Shown: positions 18,121 to 26,048 of the stretch, piece after piece
Numbering within the stretch: position 1 is the stretch's first letter
Layout: every line of letters starts with the position of its first letter
Assembly: GCA_009843785.1 (NCBI GenBank)
Contig: VYCT01000196.1
Location: 1-41,231, forward strand
DNA length: 41,231 nucleotides
Direction of reading: 5' to 3'
Origin: Candidatus Poribacteria bacterium
GTDB lineage: Bacteria; Poribacteria; WGA-4E; WGA-3G
Translations under genes and position numbers: made by a program
The notes under the pieces: model-generated
What the model saw: only the letters and a program-made list of their open reading frames with translations
What the model was told of the DNA's origin: nothing
The model's database searches: none

Positions 18121-19557
18121 CTATATGTATCCAGCGAGTTGCAAATCTTCTTGTTCCGCCCATTTTCCTAATAGGTTTTTCTCTTTGGGGGTTGCTAAAC
18201 GGTTCCGCCTGCCTCGAACTTGACGGATAACTTTTTCGCGTGGCGCAACCTCAATCGTCAAAATTTTGCGTCGTCCATTTTCATCTTCAATTTCCATGCT
18301 CCAAATTGATGAGCGTCCGGTATGACAGGATCTCGCGTAAGTTGAGACGCAATGCCGCAGTATCCGACTTTCGTCGATAAGCTCGTCGCTGCTGAGCAGT
18401 TCTCGAATAGACCAGAATTTCATATTGCGTGCCTCCTCACTCCCTTCTAACAGATGAAATTCACCGATCTCTGAACCGTGCCACTCAAGTTCTCTGTCTT
18501 TTGATTCTCTACCGAGTTCGCCGTGCCATTCCTCGACTTGGCGGAGCAGCGTTTCAGGGGTTCTCCGGCGCATGCTGAAGTTCGGTTGCGCGGGTCCAAT
18601 TTCTCTTGCAACCCCTCTCTCGACGAAAACGCGGCGGTTCTCGTATCTCTGATGCCAAATGTAGTCAATAATCGGATGTACATGACTGACATCCAACATC
18701 GGATTTGCAATAAAAAAACGGATCACGTTCAGCCAGAAATCGTCGTTGTTAAAAGTTCCGGTCAGTCGTGTGCCGCGAAACGCGTCCGCCAAATACTTAT
18801 CACCACCGAGGGCGTGTACTTGTCCCCAGCGGAGTGCCTCCTCAATTGTATAACGCCTCGGTGCCTTAAGAAAATGGTGTGCCATCTTTTTCGTGAACGG
18901 TATAGGAATATCCGAAGCAGTTCGGATATTTTGACCGGTGCCGATGTGTTTGAACCAATTTTGGTGTATTACATTTCCATTAAACCAGACACAATCCATG
19001 AAAAGCGGAATTTCATAAGCCGCGAGTAGGTGGCGGGCGAGTTCGGAGAACTGGCGGTCGCGGTTATGTTTTTTCACTTTCCACGTCTCAACGGGTCGGA
19101 TCCAACTTTCATGATGGTTTGCGAGTGCTGCGATGCCTTGAATATAGGAGGTCTCCTTTAACAAGTCTGAATTGTCTTCGAGATATAACAGGAGTTTCAA
19201 AAGGACTTTCGGGGCGATGCTGCTCTCAAAAGTTTCCGAAATGGCTCTGGTAACCGAATTCTGTAGCTTTTCGGAGCGTAGTTCTTGATTGTATATCTTC
19301 GGCAGAATCTCTCTCAGGTTGCTGTCTTTCTTCTTTTTCGCCATCATTTTGGTGGCTTGTGTGCGGGTCATAACGTATAGTTCGTCTTGCCGCTGACGCG
19401 GAGTTTTATCTAAACCCTGACTAAAATTATAGGCGCGGCACCATTCCTTATACACCTCAACCGAAGATATGCCGAGCTGCTGGAAATGCTCCTGCATTTT
19501 CAATGAGCATTCCTCTATTCGTATTTTTTTCTGGGATTTTTTTTTCTTTTGAGCCAT
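18121..19557 (-). CDS. PcfJ-like domain protein
   Basis: ESRILRHCVSTYARSCHTGRSSIWSMEIEDENGRRKILTIEV...VRQVRGRRNRLATPKE resembles the PcfJ family. Confidence 0.7.
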   Translation of the reverse strand: MAQKKKKSQKKIRIEECSLKMQEHFQQLGISSVEVYKEWCRAYNFSQGLDKTPRQRQDELYVMTRTQATKMMAKKKKDSNLREILPKIYNQELRSEKLQNSVTRAISETFESSIAPKVLLKLLLYLEDNSDLLKETSYIQGIAALANHHESWIRPVETWKVKKHNRDRQFSELARHLLAAYEIPLFMDCVWFNGNVIHQNWFKHIGTGQNIRTASDIPIPFTKKMAHHFLKAPRRYTIEEALRWGQVHALGGDKYLADAFRGTRLTGTFNNDDFWLNVIRFFIANPMLDVSHVHPIIDYIWHQRYENRRVFVERGVAREIGPAQPNFSMRRRTPETLLRQVEEWHGELGRESKDRELEWHGSEIGEFHLLEGSEEARNMKFWSIRELLSSDELIDESRILRHCVSTYARSCHTGRSSIWSMEIEDENGRRKILTIEVAPREKVIRQVRGRRNRLATPKEKNLLGKWAEQEDLQLAGYI

Positions 19558-19943
19558 CAGTTAAGCCCTATAGGTACACTATGAATTGCGCCTCTATTCC
19601 ACCCATTTCAGAGACATGACGACGGTTTTCTGTCACTGTTCAATTACCCGTAATGTGTTTAACCCGACCGACTCGGTATATATTCCAATTTTATCATCTA
19701 ACCCGTTTTTCAGCAACCTTGCATTTTTTCCAAGAAAACCGAAGCAATTGACAACTAAGACGGTAGCCAAGTATACTACGTTTCTATTTGACATGAACGC
19801 ATCACAGGTGTTATACTATCAAGATAGATGATATTTGATGGTGATATGGCTGAAGTGATGAATTGGGAACGATTTTGCTTGTATCTAAGGGGGAAGTTTG
19901 ATGCTTTTATGTATAAAGTGTACGCATAACGCTTGCAAGTTTT

Positions 19944-20708
19944 GTGGCAGTCTTTTTTCTGATAGCACTGCCGAGTTTTGCTAAGATTGATCCGGCGAAT
20001 ATTATGGGGATGTGGCTCTTTAACGAAGGGAAAGGTGGCACTGCTACAGACTCATCAAAACAGGGTAACGATGGCGAAATCCACGGCGCGAAGTGGGTTG
20101 ATGGAAAGTTTGGTAAAGCCCTTGAATTTGATGGTGCAAGTAACTGGGTTGAAGTTCCACACTCAAACACCGTCGGGTTTAAAGCAGGTGTGTCATTCAC
20201 GATTACGCTCCATTTCAAAGGCACTAAGGTCGCTGGTGCGCTTGTTGGCAAAAACTACGAGGATACATCACAGGTGGTCCCGTGGTACCTGCTCTGGAAC
20301 GGAGGTGGCGATAATAAGGTGACCCTCTATCTGCGCGACAGTGCATCAACAAGTTTCCGTGCAGATGGCACCACGGAAATTGGGGACGACAAATGGCACT
20401 TTGTCGTCGGCAGAGCCGACGCAAGTACGGGTAAGGCTTCGATATGGATAGATGGCAAGATGGAAAAAGAGATTGACTTCAACGAAAAAGACGGATACGG
20501 CACCGGTGAAGGCGTATTTCATATTGGGCGGCACTATGACCGCTATACTGAAGGTATCATTGATGATGTTGCCCTCTTCAATGTGGCTCTGGAGGAAGAG
20601 GACATGGATGCGATCATGGACAACGGTATTGAAACCGCTGCCGCAGTTGACCCTGTGAATAAGCTGACAACGACGTGGGGCAGAATCAAACGGCAAATAG
20701 GCAGATAG
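19944..20708 (+). CDS. LamG/concanavalin A-like exported protein
   Basis: GMWLFNEGKGGTATDSSKQGNDGEIHGAKWVDGKFGKALEFDGASNWVEV...GIIDDVALFNVALEEEDM; start uncertain, see findings. Confidence 0.85.
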   Translation: MAVFFLIALPSFAKIDPANIMGMWLFNEGKGGTATDSSKQGNDGEIHGAKWVDGKFGKALEFDGASNWVEVPHSNTVGFKAGVSFTITLHFKGTKVAGALVGKNYEDTSQVVPWYLLWNGGGDNKVTLYLRDSASTSFRADGTTEIGDDKWHFVVGRADASTGKASIWIDGKMEKEIDFNEKDGYGTGEGVFHIGRHYDRYTEGIIDDVALFNVALEEEDMDAIMDNGIETAAAVDPVNKLTTTWGRIKRQIGR

Positions 20709-20718
20709 GGGAAAGACA

Positions 20719-22008
20719 ATGAAACGGATACTGGCCTTTTCGGTGCGGCTTGCAAACCGAAAACTTGCTATACAGAAGGCGGTGCGGCTTGCAAACCGAA
20801 AACTTGCTATACAGAAGGCGGTGCGGCTTGCAAACCGAAAACTTGCTATACAAATGTTCGCGTTCGCGCTCCTGTTATTTGCAGGATTGAACTGCGGGAC
20901 AGAAAACCCGATTGAGGAGACAGGGGATACCGTCCCGGTTGAAACCACCGCGACAGGCTCTTTTTATGGTGATATTGAATTAATTGAAGGCGTAACGATC
21001 TATATGCGCTTTTTAAAAGCTGGGCAAATCCTCGCGCAAGTTGAATTTGAAGTGCACGGCGTAAAGTCGTCAAGCACTGACGCGAACATCTTTGCCTCAG
21101 TCCAATCTGGTGTTGGAAACTATCACCTTAAGGAGGCTGAACCGGGGGACTACACTGTCCAAATTTCAGCCAAGGGATACCAGACAACGGAGTTGAATGT
21201 TACGGTCATCCCAGACCAGAGCCTTTCGCTTGATAAAGTTGCGCTTGCCGTATTAGAAACGCCTGTCTCGCATCTGCGTGGTGTTTTAACGAACGAAGTG
21301 ACCGGTGAACCCATCGGCACGGTCAACCTCCAACTCAAGGATAACACTGGAAAAGTTTACGAAACGTTGACGACAGTGACAGGCGTTTTCTCTTTTGAAA
21401 ACCTTCCTGTACAGCAATCCTTTACGTTGACAATTGCGTACGCTGGCTACGAAGGTAAAGAGGTGGCAGTGGATCCGATACCCGCGGCTGAGACATCTGA
21501 GTTAACGGTTGAACTGACTCCGCTGCAGGCACCAGAAAGATTGGATCCGGGTCAGGGGTTGAGTATCGGCAGCCAGGCACCAGCCTTTGAATTACCAGAT
21601 GGTAACAACAAGTTGCACGCACTTGCTGATTATACCGCTGATAAAAACGTTGTCCTTATTTTTTATCGTGGCGGCTGGTGACCGTTCTGCAGAGGGCAAC
21701 TCGGTGAGTTGCAACAGAACTATGCGAAGATTCAAGCTGCAGGCGCGGAGCTTATCGCTATCAGTTCCGATAACGCAGGCGATACCAGACAGACGGTTCA
21801 AAATCACGGGCTCAAATTTCCGGTACTGGCGGATACCGACAAAGAGGCGATCACTGCTTACAACGTCGTTGATCCGGGCAACAATAGGATCGCGCGTCCG
21901 GCTGCCTATATCGTCCAGCAGGATGGAACAGTTGCTTGGAAATCCCTTAATGGTGTAGCGGTGCGTGTACCAACGGCGGAAATTCTCACAGAATTGGGTA
22001 AACTCTAA
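20719..22008 (+). CDS. Selenoprotein candidate: lipoprotein with beta-sandwich repeats and C-terminal AhpC/TSA-like domain, in-frame UGA (UxxC)
   Basis: Track ORFs 20719-21681 and 21709-22008 are in one frame, split only by TGA 21679-21681. Junction reads VVLIFYRGGW-U-PFCRGQLGELQQNYAKIQAAGAELIAISSD, the peroxiredoxin-like active-site context; lipobox FAGLNC. Confidence 0.9.
20743..20852 (+). repeat. 39-bp tandem repeat, about 2.8 copies, coding for VRLANRKLAIQKA
   Basis: GTGCGGCTTGCAAACCGAAAACTTGCTATACAGAAGGCG at 20743, 20782 and 20821 (last copy partial). Confidence 0.97.
21696..21712 (+). promoter_or_regulatory. Putative bacterial SECIS hairpin for the Prx-like selenoprotein
   Basis: GCAACTC-[GGT]-GAGTTGC: perfect 7-bp stem with GGU loop; apical G 22 nt after UGA; outer TTCTG (21685-21689)/CAGAA (21715-21719) can also pair. 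Confidence 0.82.
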
Positions 22009-23135
22009 TGGGACCTAACGACAAAGTTATAGCAAACATTATCGCTGACAGCCAAGAGACAACGGACTGTCGGGACAGACTCAACCGACGGCAGTTCCTA
22101 ACGCAACTTGCTGCCGGTGTCGGAGGTATCGGTGGCGCGCTGAGCACGCTGCCAGCGTTCGCGCAACTGAGTAGCGGCCAATTACAACCCGACGCGACGA
22201 CAGAGGCGGTGTCCCTTACGCCTGTTGTTGAGGCTATCGGTAAAAAGGTTTGGGAAAACGATCAGCTCAATGAAGATGCTGTGAGTGAACTGATGGATCA
22301 GGCGATGATGAAGTTGACTGGGCGCTCCTCCGCGAAAGAGGCGTGGCGAGATATTGTGCTCCCCGACGATATTGTGGGAATAAAAATCAATCCGCTTGCC
22401 GGCCCGGAGCTTAGCACGCATTCTATCATCGTTGATAAAATCGTTGAGGGGTTATACGGTGCAGGTGTACTTCGGAAACAGATTATTATCTGGGATCGAT
22501 TTGAAGAGCATCTCTTGAACGCCGGTTATCCAATCAAGCAAGATGAAACCGATGTGCGAACTTTTGCCTCCGACACAGAAGGCATTGGGTATGACGATGA
22601 GGTATTTTATGAGAGCGAAAAAGACAGTGTTGCGCGTCGAGAGAACGAAAGTACTCGCTCTCGGTATTCCCGAATCGTCACGCAGCAAGTTGATGTCCTC
22701 ATCAATGTCCCTGTTTTGAAGCACCATGCGATGGCGGGTGTCAGCGGATGTTTAAAGAATCTTGCGTTCGGGAGTGTTGATAACACACGCCGGTTCCACG
22801 GAAAACCGATCTATTGCAACCCGGCTATCGCCGAAATTCTGGAGCATAAAGTGCTGAAGGAGAAGCTTGTTCTCAATATCGTTGATGGACTGGTCGCCTC
22901 GTTTGACAGGGGACCGACATATCACGCCGAAAGCGCGTGGAACTACGGGGGGCTTTTTATCAGTGCTGACCCGGTTATCCTTGATGTGTTGGTGCTTCAG
23001 ACAGTCAACCAGAAACGCGAGGAGATGGAATTAGATTCTGTCTCTAAACTCGCCAACCATATTAGTACAGCGAGTAAGCTCGATTTAGGCACGAATACGC
23101 TGGATCAAGCGGATCTCCGGCAAGTTGAGGTTTAA
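22008..23135 (+). CDS. DUF362-like protein with Tat-type signal
   Basis: RRQFLTQLAAGVGGIGGALS signal; DVLINVPVLKHHAMAGVSGCLKNLAFG; ATG overlaps the preceding stop. Confidence 0.8.
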   Translation: MGPNDKVIANIIADSQETTDCRDRLNRRQFLTQLAAGVGGIGGALSTLPAFAQLSSGQLQPDATTEAVSLTPVVEAIGKKVWENDQLNEDAVSELMDQAMMKLTGRSSAKEAWRDIVLPDDIVGIKINPLAGPELSTHSIIVDKIVEGLYGAGVLRKQIIIWDRFEEHLLNAGYPIKQDETDVRTFASDTEGIGYDDEVFYESEKDSVARRENESTRSRYSRIVTQQVDVLINVPVLKHHAMAGVSGCLKNLAFGSVDNTRRFHGKPIYCNPAIAEILEHKVLKEKLVLNIVDGLVASFDRGPTYHAESAWNYGGLFISADPVILDVLVLQTVNQKREEMELDSVSKLANHISTASKLDLGTNTLDQADLRQVEV

Positions 23136-23137
23136 TT

Positions 23138-23380
23138 GTGATATACAAACGCTTTTTTCTTTTTTTGCTGCTTGGTCTTTTCTGCATGGCTGTCACGTTT
23201 TCAGGATGCACCCTGACTTTCACGCAGAGTGACACGCTCCAACTGAGTCTATCGGAACCCACAGATAAAACACTATCGCTCGTCGCTGAGTTTGAAGCGG
23301 GCGAAGCGGACAATGTCGCTGGTGATGTGACGCAGAAGGCCGGAAGTGCTTGTGCTGGTGGTGCGTGTATTATCTATTAG
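23138..23380 (+). CDS. Small lipoprotein with C-terminal CAGGAC
   Basis: Signal with lipobox TFSGC; tail GSACAGGACIIY; GTG start 2 nt after the preceding stop. Confidence 0.65.
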   Translation: MIYKRFFLFLLLGLFCMAVTFSGCTLTFTQSDTLQLSLSEPTDKTLSLVAEFEAGEADNVAGDVTQKAGSACAGGACIIY

Positions 23381-23997
23381 CTGGTTTCTGACTGCGCCTC
23401 AGTGCTCGCTTTGAAGACGGCATCAATTGCACCGAAAAGAACAGGTAAATTATCCATCGTCACACTTGTTCTGTTTCGGGTGAATGCATCGCCAACAAGT
23501 TGTCCAAATTGCCATAACGTTCCGTCGCTCACAATACCGTAGACGGGAAAATCGGTATCCTCATTTATTCTTTGGGCGGCTACCAGTTCGGATAGACACT
23601 GTCCCCAGCCTTGTTCAAAATCGTTTTTCTTTGCTTCGACGAGAATTATCAGCGGCGTTCCGACAACGGGGAGTCCCAATTCGGATCTTGTGGAGATCAG
23701 ATAATCAGGCGTTCCGTTGAGGGTTTCATCGTAGGTGATGGCTTTCTTTATCCAGAGGGCGTAGTTGTCGGCATAGGGTTTGTATATCTCTTTCAAAATA
23801 GGAAAGATAATTGCTTCGCAGCGGGCCGCCTCCGATGCAAAAACATCAATATTCTGTATGCAAAACTCAAATTCTTGCAGAAACTGTTCGGAAGGGCTGC
23901 CTGGGATTTCCTCAATGTGGACGAAGTCTTTTGTTGTATATGTGATTCTGAATCTCTCTAAGACTTCAGGAATTGTCTTAAAATCGCTAAATGCCAT
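23377..23997 (-). CDS. Hypothetical protein with PD-(D/E)XK-like core
   Basis: NGTPDYLIS...TPLIILVEAKKNDFEQGWGQCLSEL. Confidence 0.6.
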   Translation of the reverse strand: MAFSDFKTIPEVLERFRITYTTKDFVHIEEIPGSPSEQFLQEFEFCIQNIDVFASEAARCEAIIFPILKEIYKPYADNYALWIKKAITYDETLNGTPDYLISTRSELGLPVVGTPLIILVEAKKNDFEQGWGQCLSELVAAQRINEDTDFPVYGIVSDGTLWQFGQLVGDAFTRNRTSVTMDNLPVLFGAIDAVFKASTEAQSETS

Positions 23998-24053
23998 GCG
24001 TGCTACCTCCTTACTTAAAGTGTAACGTACGCCGTGGTATATCTCAACTTAAA

Positions 24054-26048
24054 CTATTCATCATTTATTGTTCCCTGCCCCTTTTTGTCGATAATTTTTT
24101 TCCAGTCCCAGAGAAGTACCGTGCCATCCTGACTGCCACTGGCGAGGGTCTTCCGGTCGTGTGAAAACACAAGCGTTTCTACAGGTTCCGTATGTCCGGA
24201 CAGGATTCCCAAAGTTCTACCTCTTTCTACATCCCATAACGCAATCGGATTGCTCCAACCTTGCATACCGGATCCTACGAGAATGGTGCCATCAGGTGAG
24301 AACGTTAATACGGTTTTAAATCCACGCAAACCTCCGGGGATAGCGATCGGTTCATCTGCTGGTTCTGTACGGAATTTCCATAAGTAGATGGTCCCTTGAC
24401 TTGCTATTGCAAGGGTCGCACTGTCGGGTGAAAATGCCATCGCAGCGGCTTTTTGGGTTGAAATTATGGCAGGCTCGTGGGGTGCTTCTACATTCCAGAC
24501 TTGTGCTTTACCGGGACGATCTATTGTAGCAAGCCATTTCCCGTCGGGTGAAAACGCTGCATCTGTCCTCGGCGACCATTGGGCATCAAAGCGGAACAGT
24601 TCAGTCTCCGTGTTAATATGCCATGCTTGAATTTCTTTGTGACTGCTGACTGCAAGTATACCGTGAACAGGGGAGAATATGGATTGTGACGCGTTATTGC
24701 CAATGTCTTGCCACGGTCCGGGAATTTCAGCCTCGGTAGCGATTTTCCATAATTGAAGACGAGTGCCACCGCTTGAATTCATACGACCACCGAAGCCATC
24801 AGGGTTGAAAGCAATTAAACCTTCCCTTGCTGTTCTCACAAAGTAGGTGGCATCGGGCGAGAGTGCAATTGCATCAGCAGCGTCACATTGACCATTCGTA
24901 AGGGTGATCAGTTCACGTCCCGTCTGTAGACTCCACACGTCTACAATGCCGTTAAAGGCTGCAGTCGTAACGGTTGTTCCATCTTTTGAGAATGCAACGG
25001 CTTTTACCGATTCTATATGTCCACTTGTAAAGGTAACGAGCTCTTCTCCGTTGAGCGGATTCCAGAACCGGATTGTGCCATCAGTACTGCCGCTGGCAAG
25101 ACACATCCCATAAAGCGGGGTACCAACAGGTGCGAAGGCTAAAGCGTTGATGGTATTTTTATGACCTGTGATAGTCGCCCGTTCTTGTTGTGTGTCTAAA
25201 TCCCAGAGTTTGATGGTCTTGTTTGCGTCTCCACTCGCAAAGGTATTTCCATCTTCGGAGAATGCGACGGCGGTGACCCACCCTGTATGTCCGCTAAGTG
25301 TGCCAAGTTTGGTATGGTTTTGTGTATCCCATAACCGCACCGTTTTGTCTTCACTCCCGCTTGCGAGAATTTTTCCATCTGGCGAGAACGCTAATGCCAG
25401 AATCTCCGAATCTCTGCCGCCACCGTGTCCGTCAAGGTCCGCCTGTTGACTACTTGTCGTTGTATCCCATAACTGGATTCTTCCGTTTCGGTCTCCGATG
25501 GCAAGGGTGCTGCCATCTTGAGAGAATGTAACTGTATTGATTGAGGTATCTAAGTGTGACTCCGATAATTTTTGACCGGTGTCGGCGTGCCAATAGGTAA
25601 CTTCACGATGTCCGTTTGTACTGATGAGTATCTCGCCGTAAAAAGTCAATGCGGGTAATGAATAAGGTTCCCGTGTTAATGGAACAGTTGAGAGTTTGCT
25701 TTTTGTTTCTACGTCCCAAACTTGGATAACAGGGTTGACAAACCCACCGCTTGCGAAGGTTTTTCCATCTGATGAAAACGCGAGTGCATTGACTTGTCCG
25801 GTATGTCCAGTAAACAGTGCAGTCTCATTTCCATCGGGTACATCATATACCCAAGCCCCAACATCCGTTCCCACGACGAGATGAGTACCATCTGGCGAAA
25901 ACCGTATGAGATTAATGCCACCTTTTCCGAGGCGTGCAATTGCGCCTTCGGGTAATCCGACTTTCGTATTGTCTTGCGCGAAATTATATGAGAGTATTCC
26001 AACAGTCAATAGTAAAGTGAGGCAAAGTAGGCGTTTTGTCATGATCAA
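24054..26048 (-). CDS. Exported WD40-repeat protein
   Basis: Multiple LAFSPDGKxLASGSxDxTVRLWD repeats; signal peptide. Confidence 0.95.
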   Translation of the reverse strand: MIMTKRLLCLTLLLTVGILSYNFAQDNTKVGLPEGAIARLGKGGINLIRFSPDGTHLVVGTDVGAWVYDVPDGNETALFTGHTGQVNALAFSSDGKTFASGGFVNPVIQVWDVETKSKLSTVPLTREPYSLPALTFYGEILISTNGHREVTYWHADTGQKLSESHLDTSINTVTFSQDGSTLAIGDRNGRIQLWDTTTSSQQADLDGHGGGRDSEILALAFSPDGKILASGSEDKTVRLWDTQNHTKLGTLSGHTGWVTAVAFSEDGNTFASGDANKTIKLWDLDTQQERATITGHKNTINALAFAPVGTPLYGMCLASGSTDGTIRFWNPLNGEELVTFTSGHIESVKAVAFSKDGTTVTTAAFNGIVDVWSLQTGRELITLTNGQCDAADAIALSPDATYFVRTAREGLIAFNPDGFGGRMNSSGGTRLQLWKIATEAEIPGPWQDIGNNASQSIFSPVHGILAVSSHKEIQAWHINTETELFRFDAQWSPRTDAAFSPDGKWLATIDRPGKAQVWNVEAPHEPAIISTQKAAAMAFSPDSATLAIASQGTIYLWKFRTEPADEPIAIPGGLRGFKTVLTFSPDGTILVGSGMQGWSNPIALWDVERGRTLGILSGHTEPVETLVFSHDRKTLASGSQDGTVLLWDWKKIIDKKGQGTINDE

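Noticed and set aside
20743-20852. CRISPR array interpretation of the 39-bp repeats
   Set aside because: Copies are contiguous with no spacers, lie inside a coding frame, and no cas genes are visible.
20346-20948. Minus-strand 200-aa ORF with FRFASRTAFCIAS repeats
   Set aside because: It is the antisense shadow of the LamG and Sec-lipoprotein genes, the repeats arising from the 39-bp unit.
21679-21681. TGA as a nonsense mutation or sequencing error splitting a peroxiredoxin-like gene
   Set aside because: The TGA replaces exactly the redox Cys, the frame is otherwise intact, a GGU-loop hairpin follows at SECIS distance, and a second unrelated gene in the window shows the same arrangement.
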